Below are positions 13,144 through 22,366 of a DNA stretch of 64,000 nucleotides, one piece after another (within the stretch, counting starts at the first letter, position 1; every line of letters begins with the position of its first letter). The DNA is from Mesostigma viride (Eukaryota > Streptophyta > Mesostigmatophyceae > Mesostigmatales > Mesostigmataceae): contig RPFO01000076.1 in NCBI GenBank assembly GCA_009746045.1, forward strand, positions 4,519,775 to 4,583,774, given 5' to 3'. Position numbers and translations under genes: made by a program. The notes beneath the pieces were generated by a model, which did no database searches, was not told where the DNA came from, and worked only from the letters and a program-made list of their open reading frames with translations.

Positions 13144-14535
13144 GTAGGCGTTTATTAGTGATAAGGATAAATTATTTACCTCAGATTTTTGGCAGCAGTT
13201 TTTCGCTGCCATCGGTACAGGTTACCTACGGTACTGCCTACACTCCTCCTCCTCTCATTAGTAGAGCGTCTTAATAGGGTAGTAGAAGAAGCGCTTAGGC
13301 ACTATGTTATGGCTCGGGTAGTGATTGGGGAGGATTATTTATGTTTGGTAGAGTTCTCCCTCAACAATTGTCCCAAGCTGCGCATGGATATACGCCCTTC
13401 TTCTTAGATACTGGTAGACAGCCCTTACCCTACCTCTCTTAGCTAGTCCTCTACGGGACACGGATGATGTGTCCCGAGATACTGTAGAAGTGTACAGTCT
13501 TACTAGATAGAATGAAACTGCTCATGACCACGCGATCTCAGGGTACCAAAAGCTCAGGCTAAGTACCTTGCTAGGTTGCGTGCCTCTTAGATAGACGAGC
13601 ACCTGAGATAGAATAGGAGATCTAGTATTAGTAGAAGGCCCGTGTTGGCCGTTTGCTCATAAGTTTGAAGCAGAACTGAAGGTCAAACTTAGGCCCGCTT
13701 CTTAGGACCTTCCATGTGTTGTCTAGGGTAGGAATTTCTTATATAAAGTGATATCCCTACCTCTGGCAACGTTCAAACTTCCATAGGAGCCAGCTTAAAC
13801 TGTACATCCTAGTAGTTGCTGGAGGGAGTTTGCGCCTGCCCTTTAGAGCATAACCTGACTGGGGAAGTGAAAGACGAAGTAGAATGCATCGTGGCCATAG
13901 AGATATCAAAAAGGGCGGGTACCAGCGTCAGTATAAGTGAAGTGGATGTATGCTCGTAGTGAAGTAGATAAGGTTTGGTATACGGAGAGTGAGCTAGTGG
14001 GTGTAGTCGCCTGCTGCAGGAATATAAAACCTGCACAAGCTCTAGTTGTAGGCTTTCTCCTCTCTTATGTTATGTCTGCTGTGACGGGTGGTTGGTTGTC
14101 CCTCCCTCCAGCCGTCATGTCGGAGCTACCCTCCCGCTGAGAGTCGCTGCCGTCCCCCCCACGGACCTGAGTGTATTCGAGGCCTTCCTTACCGGGCGCT
14201 GGGTGTCGCGATCAAGTACCCGGGTGGCGTTGTGCAGCCGGCCTTCAGGCCCAACATGCGGGCTTGTCAGGGCGGCCCTCTTGGGGTCAGTGGTATGTTC
14301 CTTCCCTGATGAGCCGCACCAGCTTGTCCTGCACGGGTTCGACGATGCCGACTGTTTGTTGGGGTGTGGTTCCAGCTGTCCGCCCTGGGACAGATAGATG
14401 CGGTCTCCGGTGCTGCCGTGTGTTCTCCTACCTCTCTACCCATGGGGCCGTACCTGCCTACGGGAGGTGTTCCTTGGGCTTCCGGCTGAGGTGGATGCTG
14501 AGGTAGATGAGAACCCCTGTGACTTTTACGGGCCG
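13144..14535 (+). pseudogene. Gypsy integrase C-terminal half and chromodomain-like tail, frame-broken
   Basis: It continues the integrase in several frames: FTSDFWQQFFAAIG near 13,180, then LNRVVEEALRHYV and VEFSLNN at about 13,270-13,370, then a GDLVLVEGP-like stretch near 13,620. Near 13,870-14,010, phrases such as EVECIVAIEI and DKVWYTESELVG resemble a chromodomain ending typical of chromoviruses. A proline/serine-rich tail ends CDFYGP at a stop at 14,533-14,535. Indels are frequent, as elsewhere before about 14,830, so breaks may be sequencing errors. Confidence 0.55.
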
Positions 14536-14541
14536 TGAATT

Positions 14542-14580
14542 ATGGAGATAGGATCAGTCGCGGAACTAGCGGTTAGTGGT
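14542..14580 (+). CDS. First 13 codons of the gypsy third ORF
   Basis: An ATG at 14,542, seven bases after the preceding stop, opens a frame that runs MEIGSVAELAVSG up to the end of the GTGGT target duplication at 14,576-14,580. The same frame resumes after the second GTGGT at 22,367-22,371 as PAPLGAPAEVHY. This fixes the true start of the 22-24 kb ORF, which otherwise appears to lack an ATG near its beginning. Confidence 0.7.
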
Positions 14581-14604
14581 AGTTGTAATACGAGTTGTAA
14601 TACG

Positions 14605-15205
14605 AGTTGTGAGGGTGAGAATGCCACGAATTCGCCATGGTTCTTGCAGGAAGTTGCCTTTTTAATAACAAGGAAAACAGACGTAAGTCACGTCATTCCA
14701 GACTGACGCAGCACAGACAGGGTCGCAGTGCAAGAGAAGTGCAGCAAGAACTAGCGTCCCGTGTGACAAGTACATATAGCTTGCTAGGGACGCCGTCCAG
14801 AGTATTCAGCTGCACTGTCACAGCTGAACTGTCAATCAATTGATTACACAGACTCTGGCACGCCTTTTGGCGCGCAGATCTATCAATTGTCCATACGGCT
14901 AGTCCTGTGGACCTATCCGTACACTAGTCAGCATCAATTGTCTCATAGGTCCTGGCGCGCTACAGCGCCTACCTATCAATTGACCATCAAGTCCTGTACA
15001 AGTCCTGTCAACGTCCTGCGGACTATCAAAGTGACACTTGTACATCCTGTGTCCGTACGCGCCCACAGTGGCGCGCCGGGTACTGTCGGCACAGCCTAGG
15101 AAACGTCATAACTTTTACGTTCCTTAACCAAATGAGGCGTTCAAGGTGCCGTTGGAAAGAGCGTAACAATCTCTATCCATCTAACGTAAATCCTTTACGT
15201 TAACT
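14605..15205 (-). repeat. LTR-A, 3' LTR of the copia-like element
   Basis: It matches 21,750-22,366 and ends GTTAACT. Bases before about 14,830 carry many indels relative to the other LTR, and bases after it almost none, which marks a sharp change in sequence accuracy. Two extra copies of AGTTGTAATACG lie between the LTR and the target duplication (14,581-14,604). Confidence 0.8.
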
Positions 15206-15225
15206 CCAATCCTTCTTTTCTTTAG
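15206..15225 (-). other. Polypurine tract of the LTR-A element
   Basis: On the minus strand this reads as an A/G run ending GGATTGG immediately before the LTR start AGTTAACG. The same tract occurs at the same place in the LTR-B element (58,936-58,955). It is the expected plus-strand primer site of reverse transcription. Confidence 0.65.
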
Positions 15226-16134
15226 GGATCACATCCCCTGCCAGGGACCCTTGAAGTAGCTTGAATGTCCTTCACTCCAGCTTGAAGCTTGAACAGATGT
15301 CTTTAATGGCCATGCCATTCCCCAGCCCTTTCTTTTAAGGAACTGGAAAAGAAACAGATCTGCCACAGGGAAAACCATTTCATGAGAAATGGAGAAAACC
15401 TATGGAAGTGGCATTACAGAGTACCACCAGATATTAGAAGCACACAAAATTAAATACATACAGGTTAATTCTATGAGGTCTTCTCCAGGAATTAATCCCA
15501 TCACCTCGGTAGAGCCTCCAGTACAATGACCTTCTGGCGGTGAGTTACATTAATCCCAGATACTAATCCCATAAAACCAGTACATATTCAATATAAGTAC
15601 AATAAATCCATGACAATTAAAATACCACTTGACAAAGTAAGGCGTATTACAATAGTTTGCCTGTCATTCTCTCAACAGGGGTCTATTGGCGCCCGTCTTA
15701 CGGCGCCCGTCTACTTGCCAGATGGTAAACTGCCACAGCAAACAAATGACAAAATGAAACACATAGGCAACAATTAAATCCTGCCCTGGGGAACTAGGGA
15801 AGTCTGAACAGGCAAACACCTGAACAGGCCAGCTTGTAGAAACATAATACCAGGGAATCGAACCCCCCTATAAACCCAGAATAAAGGTTCCAGACCATTG
15901 TGAGAGTATGTACAAATATACATTTCTTTTAAAATAGAATACATGGTCTGTAATGGACCTGTCAACCTTGTGTAGTCAACAGCATGAACCCCAGCCAAAA
16001 CCTGGCTGTATCTGATTAAATCAGAGTGAGTGTACCATGGTCCATGAGCCTTAGTACAGACTAAAATACAGGTATTATGCCAGTCACAATGCTGACACTA
16101 CACACAATCTGCTCTCCAATGCCCTATAACCATG
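15226..16134. other. 3' untranslated region of the LTR-A element
   Basis: About 900 bases between the RNase H end and the purine tract. No gene seen. The LTR-B element has a comparable non-coding stretch at 58,956-59,687. Confidence 0.55.
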
Positions 16135-16784
16135 CACCAGCTTAGACAGCTTGCTGAGATGGGTCCATCAGAGACTGAAGAACCTTGTATTGCACTGCTG
16201 CCTTCTGCACTAGCTTGGTCAAAGCATCAGCAGGATTGTCAACCCCAGGGATATGCTCAATATTGGCCAAGGAGGACAATCCTTAAGAAGGAGATAATCC
16301 AAGTCCCTACTTCTGGCCATCTGCCTGTGCACAAACTGCACCATCCCATGGAGTCTGTTTTTAGAAGAGTGGTAACCTGAAGTGGCCAAGGAGTGTTAGA
16401 AGTCATCTGATGAAGCAACTCCTTCAGATAAAGGCTTGTGTGAATGCCTTCACAAATAGCCCTGCATTCTGCCACATCACTGCTGACAGCCACCCGTTTG
16501 TGCAGGCGACTAAACCAGCTCACCAAACTCCCCAGGCCTTCCTGTCTGAGCACAAAGAGCCCTGCAGCCCTGCCCCTGACCTTGGAGACCTGCCTGCTGT
16601 CCATTGAGCTATCCACATACAGCTCCATGCAAATGGGTTGTGATAAATCCACTGCAGACAACAGAATGCCAGATGAAGCCCTGACCTGATCAGCCACCTT
16701 GGCAGACCCTAGCTCCACCAGCATGTCATCAGGCAACCTGGCTATGACCATGAGGTCTGGCCTGGAAATGCCTGCCACAAGCAA
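16135..16784 (-). CDS. Copia-like RNase H
   Basis: The C-terminal RNase H domain shows YVDSSMDSRQVSKVRG (first catalytic Asp region), KRVAVSSDVAECRAICEG (the glutamate strand, equivalent to the SSTEAE motif of copia) and LLKTDSMG. A frameshift near 16,330 moves the last part (SRDLDYLLLK, then an NPADALTK-type ending) to another frame. The homologous domain of the LTR-B element at 59,688-60,515 is uninterrupted and shows the expected full ending. It lies directly downstream of RT, as in copia elements. Confidence 0.8.
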
Positions 16785-16799
16785 CCATGCCCCTCACCA

Positions 16800-17654
16800 T
16801 GGGACACAGTGCCTGTGTGATGGTTGGAGGAAGCTTGCTAATGAGGGTCTCTTGATAGTCATTGCCCCCACCAGCAGCATACGCCATCTCCCTTCTTCAC
16901 CAGTGTGGCCTCCATGCCCACAGCAGAGGCTCATTCTCCACCTGCCATTGCTCCCTACCCAGAGGAAACTTGGACTTAATGATGGAGATCAGCTCCTTAA
17001 GCCACGACGTGGGAGCTATCAGATGTAGGTCATCCCGTGCAGCGAAGCATACACTGGCAGGCCTTCCCATTGCCCCAGAAACAGACAGGGGTCTACAGGA
17101 GAGACCTTCAAGTTGCAATGCTCCTTCAGGAAACGGTTGAGAGTCTCCCTCCAGATTATTGGACTTGACCTCAGGCCTCCAGGCCCTTGAGGATTTTAAG
17201 GAACTCCGTGTGGATGTCCCTTTTCCATACAGCAGGCACCCTAACATAGAAAGGCGTCTTGCCCTCCCACTTTTCCTGTGCCACATCTGCATCACCCTCC
17301 AGAAATGCCCTCTTGAAGTCTATCACCACTGAGCCATAGTCCAAGCCCTTGTTGAGAAGGCCTAGAAACACACAGCAGCAGCCTCCAAGTATCATGCAGC
17401 ATGCCAGGGGTATACAACTCCTCAGCAGTGCACTCACCAGTACCCTTGAACTCATTCAGCACTGGCCTGACATGTGGTACCTTGACCCCGTCCACCTCCT
17501 TCATCTTGATGACAAACTTGAGCTTGAGTAGACGTCGTGCAGGAGGCAGGTCATTGACAGGTTCCACGCATTTCTTGGAGATCCAGTCCTCCCCAGATTT
17601 AATCAGACCCAGTGTGACCTGGGGACACATAATGGGAGAGGACATGAGCTTCAC
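16800..17654 (-). pseudogene. Copia-like reverse transcriptase, frame-broken
   Basis: The N-terminal fingers are visible as WISKKCVEPVNDLPPARR and KLKFVIKMKEVDGVKVPHVRP (17,654-17,440). Another frame then carries VVIDFKRAFLEGDA, the first catalytic Asp motif, up to LKILKGLEA (17,455-17,171). The second catalytic site appears as FAARDDLHLIAP near 17,020-17,050, where copia elements have YVDD, so the residues before the two Asp are unusual. At least three frame changes are needed. It is likely inactive as written. Confidence 0.7.
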
Positions 17655-18115
17655 CAGGCCTTGGTAGTTGATAGGGCTGTGTCCAGCAAGTGAGTGAGGA
17701 CCAATGCCAAACTGCTTGGATGACTAGCAGCTGGCAGTATGAGGTCATCAACCAAGGGCTCCTGCCCCTGGCACACTTGCACACGCTTAACCGTCCTGGT
17801 TACTGCACGTGATAGGTGAGTGGTCCTGAAATTAATCAGTGGGACCTGACCAGCCCCTTCCTTAGTCAGGAGAGAGGACGTGATCACTACCCCATCCTGG
17901 CATAGGAAATTCTGCCCCAGAAGAGCAGGTCCTTGATAGCCCTCCAAGACACAAAAAGCAGTGTCCTGTCCAAGGATAGGAATGAATACCTCACCCAGTA
18001 CCTTCACGTGTACCCGCCACTGAAGTCAGACACAAACTGATAGCTGGGTTCAGACATGCTGTACCCTGCTGCAGCCCTGGTCCCAATATGGAACCTGAGA
18101 ATTAGTGTCTACCTC
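17651..18115 (-). CDS. Retropepsin-like segment between integrase and RT
   Basis: In one frame an AAAGYSMSEPSYQFVSDF stretch occupies the place of the D[TS]GA active-site loop. After a frame change comes VKVLGEVFIPILGQDTAFCVLEG, then PALLGQNFL, which resembles the C-terminal psi-loop LLGxxxL of retropepsins. No such segment occurs between gag and integrase, where copia elements keep protease: only about 140 bases separate those genes. The active-site Asp itself cannot be read with certainty because of the frame change near 18,010. Confidence 0.5.
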
Positions 18116-18158
18116 TAAGGCAGTGTCCAGCCCAGATTGCCATGCCACCTGAGCTTGG

Positions 18159-19603
18159 CTACCTTGGGCTGCTTCTTGGCCTTTGTAGAGCCCCAATCAA
18201 TCCAGCCAAACTTGTCCCCCTGGGCTTGGTTAGTGCCTTGGGCTTGACAGTTGACTCCCCAGCTGTTGACCTTGCAGCCTGTTCAACAAGTACCTCTGCA
18301 ACCTGGCCAGGGCTGACAGATTCCCCTGCAACAGATGTGGTCGTTGCGTCAGTGATGTCACCTGGGACCTGAAAATCCTGCAGATCCTGTGAGCCTTGTG
18401 CCTGACTGCCCTCATTCATCAGGTTAGGCTTGACATATGACCAACTCAGCCGGTGTACATGCTTTGGTTCGTCCTCCATGCTGACCAAGCATGCGTGGCT
18501 AGCTTCATCAACCTGGGTAACCACCCCAGGACTCCAGCTACCACGTTTGCCATAAAGGCTAGGTTCCTTCCAAGCTAGGACCTTCTGACCCACTTGTGGC
18601 TCCAGCATCTTCCAACCCCGGTCCTTCTCCCTCAGCTTGGCAAAGGTGACATGTGCAGCATGTTTCCAGCCCTCCAGCACATGTGGTGGCACAGGCCATG
18701 ATATAGACCCATTGGGCTGACAGCAACTCCATCATAGTAGAAGTTAACCCTGCTGTTCAGCTGCTGCTCCACGTTCCTCAGCCATGCACTCCTGACAAGT
18801 GCAGGTGCAGACAAGGGTACCCAGTCTTCAGAGATGATCAATTTCTTGACCTCCTGGATTGCCCTCTCGATAGCACCCTGCTGCCCATGAGCCTCCCTAG
18901 GTGTAACCAGCAACTCAGGAAGGGTAGGATCACCCTTGAGATGCTGAAACTGCATGTCCACCTGGATCCTTGTGGTAGGAAACTTGGCTCTTACATTCTG
19001 CAGGGCAGCCAGCAAGTACCTGTTCTTCATAGAAGGTAAATGCTCCAGCACCTTGTATTTCGTGTACCTGTCCACGCACACCAACAGTTGCATGCCCCTG
19101 ATGTGTTGGATATCACACTGCAGATCACCAATGCTCTGAGGTAGAGCTTTGGCATGTGATTTCCTGGGCTTGTTGGAGGACAACTGGCACTTACACCGTG
19201 AGGCAGCTTGCTGACACGCCTTAAGAAGGGGTGCCCTGCCCATACGGAAGGCAAAGTTGTTTGACAGAGAAGTGGCATGCCCAAACATGTTGTGGATTCG
19301 GGCACCCAACTCCTGGTACACAGAGGAAGCAGTCCCTGGCACAGTCAGGACTGTGCTGTCAGGTTGTCCAGCATCACCATGCTGACTTCCATCCTGTTCT
19401 GACTCAGAGCCTGAGTCACCCTGCTCATGCCCAACACCTGGACCGCCAGCAGGGACCACATGCATACCACCAGAGGCCTTCACACCCCTCTGTGGTTGTA
19501 CATTGGTTTCTCTCAAAATGAGAGGTCCACCCTCGTGCCCAGCACGAGGATGCATAGGGTCAGACATACTTACAGCTGCATCAGCTGTCAAGGACGTCTT
19601 CAT
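18159..19603 (-). CDS. Copia-like integrase
   Basis: Residues about 110-150 form an HHCC-type zinc domain (NMFGHATSLSNNF ... CQQAASRCKCQ). The catalytic core has GDLQCDIQHIRG (first Asp), RIQVDMQFQHLKG (second Asp) and GQQGAIERAIQEVKK (Glu), a D,D-35-E pattern. The C-terminal part (18,692-18,159, another frame) has VGQKVLAWKEP...GSWSPGVVTQVDEAS, an SH3-like DNA-binding fold region. A frameshift near 18,690 separates core from tail. The first 90 residues are an acidic linker. It strand-transfers the cDNA into the genome. Confidence 0.8.
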
Positions 19604-19744
19604 AGGAACCTGTACCTCTCCAGGTGACCTGGGGCCACACTGAACCTGGAGATCACCCTCTTGTTGCCCAGATATAAAATCTGCATTGGAGCACCTGGCC
19701 TCCCCCTTGGGTGAATTAAGGTGTGTAGGGGTTGCCTCAGACAG

Positions 19745-20844
19745 TCACTGCTCCTTGTTGTCTTCTTGCTGACTGCCCTTTGAAGGCTGGCCTGCCTGGG
19801 ACTTGTTGTTGTTCTTATTCTTGTTGCTGCCCTGGCCCTGGGACTTCTTGAAGCTGGGACACTCCTTCTTGATGTGCCCCCACCCCTTGCACAGGTAGCA
19901 TTGTATCTTGGACTTGCCCTGGCCACTGCCCCCATTGTCAGACGCGTTGCCCTGCTTGGGCTGACCACCCACCCGCCTGAACACCGACTTGGAGTGTGAC
20001 CTCCTGTCAGAATCAGGTGAATGATCTCCCTTGCGCTTGTTATGGTTGCCCCTACGCCCTCCTTGGCTTCGGTCAGCCTCAGACGTCTTGGAGCCACCCT
20101 GGGTACGCCCGCCTGCCTGGGTAGCCTTCACTGCTGGCACTCCACCCTCAAACAGCTCCTCTGCCTCGAGTGCTTGTTTAATGATGACCTTGTAGGCCTT
20201 CAGGGTAGAGTGTGGGGCACACATGACTTTTAAGGAGCCACGTGTCGCCTTATCCAGCCCAGAAACCTTGAGCCAGTTGGTTAGGGCTATGTTATCAGCG
20301 ACATTAAAGCCGTGAGCCCTGCCCTCCTCAACCATCTTACAATAGTTGAGAAAGTTCTGGATCAGGTCCCCTTGACCTCCCACCCTTGATACTTGTCCTG
20401 CCAATGGATGCCGACCTTCTTGCGTTGGTCTTCCAGCAGCTCCTTCAGCTCAGCTACGTACAGTGCCCAGGCCTTATTGGCCTTCTTGCACTCCCTGGTC
20501 AGGTCCTTAATCTGGTCAGTACACTTGCCAAAAGTGCTACTTCCTATCCAGATTTGATAGTAATTTGTACCACCGTACAAGCTAGGGAACCCTTCCAATC
20601 CTTCCACAAACTCTTCAGCCTGCTTAGGCTTGGAGTCTGAGGTTACAGGCTGCAGCTGATTGACAATTAAAAGACCCTGTGTGGTAAGATCAAAGCCATG
20701 AACAGCTTGTGCATTATTAATATTGTGAGGAAGGTTGGTAATCTCTCCGGTAAGCCCCACGTCATCTACGTGAGCGGTTCCACTACCAGCACCCCCATTA
20801 TTATTCCCACTGGCTGGACCCTTGCTACGGCGTCCCTCAGCCAT
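19745..20844 (-). CDS. Gag with CCHC zinc knuckle
   Basis: It starts at ATG 20,844 (MAEGRRSKGPASG) and has a Gly/Asn/Ser-rich N-terminus, then a helical segment (LTRECKKANKAWALYVAELKEL). A single frameshift near 20,370 leads into the second frame, ending with a basic, Lys/Asn/Gln-rich nucleocapsid that contains CYLCKGWGHIKKEC, a perfect CX2CX4HX4C knuckle. It forms the virus-like particle and packages element RNA. It lies between ORF1 and integrase. Confidence 0.8.
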
Positions 20845-21014
20845 CCTGCACTACAAGCTATTCAAAGAACACCTTAACAAAGCAGCAGAAAATATGTACA
20901 AAATTTTTTGTCGTCACTGCCGCCTGCGCCGGTGTCGCTGCCGCCCCCGCGAATTGCCGCTGAAAATTCGACAAAAAAAATGTCGACGAGTACTGCAAAA
21001 GAAAATTAGGCCGA

Positions 21015-21725
21015 CTAGTAGTCAAGGCCCCTGAAGTCGCAGTACGTGTATACGAACTCACGATCCTCCATATCCAGCTCCGGACCTGCACCGGTATGTA
21101 TTAAAACCGGTGTGCTCCCCGCCGCGTAAGTTGCGACGCGCCGACGCGCGACGAGGCGCAGAGGATGTGTAAAGATCGTCAACAATTCCCACCCCGCGGG
21201 AATCCACTCTCGCACAGATGCGAGAAATGCCACCAGGTTAATTAAAACCTGGCGCTCACGACTGCGTACGCCGCGAGTGAGCAGCGATAGCAGCGCAAGA
21301 TCTTGAAACAAATTTGTTGACACCGCCGGCGCGCCCCCCGTGCGTAGCGATGCCCAGTTTTGCAGGTTTCTCTGGTAACCGGTGAGTGAAGAGAGGACGT
21401 TGTCCAACTCCTCAATGGCAGTCGTGACTTCGGTCACCGACCGCAAACCTCCCCGCACCTGGACCGTAAATGTCGATAAAATGTTTCGAATCTGGTCCAA
21501 CAGGTTGCGGATTGCCGGCACCAGTGCTGGCAAATCGGGGTCCTCGGGGTTATCCCCGAGCAATGGATGAGCTGCGCGCTGTTGACGATGAAGCTCGTCG
21601 AGCGAAATCGTAACTTCGTCGAGCAATTGCTGCCACGACGGCGCAGTCGGTCTTGACGAAGGACCAGCCGGCGGAGCGGCTATTTCCTCGTCATCGGGAA
21701 TCCGGAATTCTTCAGAATTTGGCAT
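21015..21725 (-). CDS. ORF1 of the LTR-A element, function unknown
   Basis: It is a 236-residue ORF whose ATG lies only about 25 bases inside the 5' LTR edge (MPNSEEFRIPDDEEIAAPP). It is predominantly helical (RNLLDQIRNILSTFTVQV, IEELDNVLSSL, RERQVLINLVAFLASVREW) and ends with an acidic peptide, GPELDMEDREFVY. There is no zinc finger and no catalytic motif. By position and by a similar pattern of helices it matches the first ORF of the LTR-D elements (51,937-53,087 and 63,409 on). It may be a capsid-type protein separate from the nucleocapsid-bearing gag; that is inference. Confidence 0.65.
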   Translation of the reverse strand: MPNSEEFRIPDDEEIAAPPAGPSSRPTAPSWQQLLDEVTISLDELHRQQRAAHPLLGDNPEDPDLPALVPAIRNLLDQIRNILSTFTVQVRGGLRSVTEVTTAIEELDNVLSSLTGYQRNLQNWASLRTGGAPAVSTNLFQDLALLSLLTRGVRSRERQVLINLVAFLASVREWIPAGWELLTIFTHPLRLVARRRVATYAAGSTPVLIHTGAGPELDMEDREFVYTYCDFRGLDY

Positions 21726-21749
21726 CTTTTTAACAGAGCGTGTAATACG

Positions 21750-22366
21750 AGTTGTGAGGGTGAGAATGCCACGAATTCCGCCATGGTTCTTGCAGGAAGT
21801 TGCCTTTATTAATAACAAGGAAACACAGACGTAAGTCACGTCACTTCCAAGACTGCACGCAGCACAGACGACAGGGTCGCAGTGCCAAGAGAACGTGCAC
21901 GCAAGAACTAGCGTCCCGGTGTGACCAAGTCACTCATATAGCTTGCTAGGGACGCGTCCAAGTATTCAGCTGCACTGTCACAGCTGAACTGTCAATCAAT
22001 TGATTACACAGACTCTGGCACGCCTTTGGCGCGCAGATCTATCAATTGTCCATACGGCTAGTCCTGTGGACCTATCCGTACACTAGTCAGCATCAATTGT
22101 CTCATAGGTCCTGGCGCGCTACAGCACGCCTACCTATCAATTGACCATCAAGTCCTGTACAAGTCCTGTCAACGTCCTGCGGACTATCAAAGTGACACTT
22201 GTACATCCTGTGTCCGTACGCGCCCACAGTGGCGCGCCGGGTACTGTCGGCACAGCCTAGGAAACGTCATAACTTTTACGTTCCTTAACCAAATGAGGCG
22301 TTCAAGGTGCCGTTGGAAAGAGCGTAACAATCTCTATCCATCTAACGTAAATCCTTTACGTTAACT
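21750..22366 (-). repeat. LTR-A, 5' LTR of the copia-like element
   Basis: In element direction it begins AGTTAACG and ends CACAACT, followed by CGTATTACACGC. The first 24 bases form a short hairpin (TAACGTAAA ... TTTACGTTA). It is near-identical to the 3' LTR in the part of that LTR that is well resolved. Confidence 0.8.

Larger units (their letters stand above)
14581..22366 (-). mobile_element. Complete copia-like LTR retrotransposon (LTR-A element)
   Basis: It is a 7.8-kb element on the minus strand flanked by GTGGT at 14,576-14,580 and 22,367-22,371. In its own direction it has the 5' LTR (22,366-21,750), ORF1 (21,725-21,015), gag with a CCHC knuckle (20,844-19,745), integrase (19,603-18,159), a retropepsin-like segment (about 18,115-17,651), RT (17,654-16,800), RNase H (16,784-16,135), a purine tract and the 3' LTR (15,205-14,605 plus a 24-base extension). 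Over the well-resolved 360 bases the LTRs are almost identical, so insertion is recent. The low end lies in poorly resolved sequence. Confidence 0.85.
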
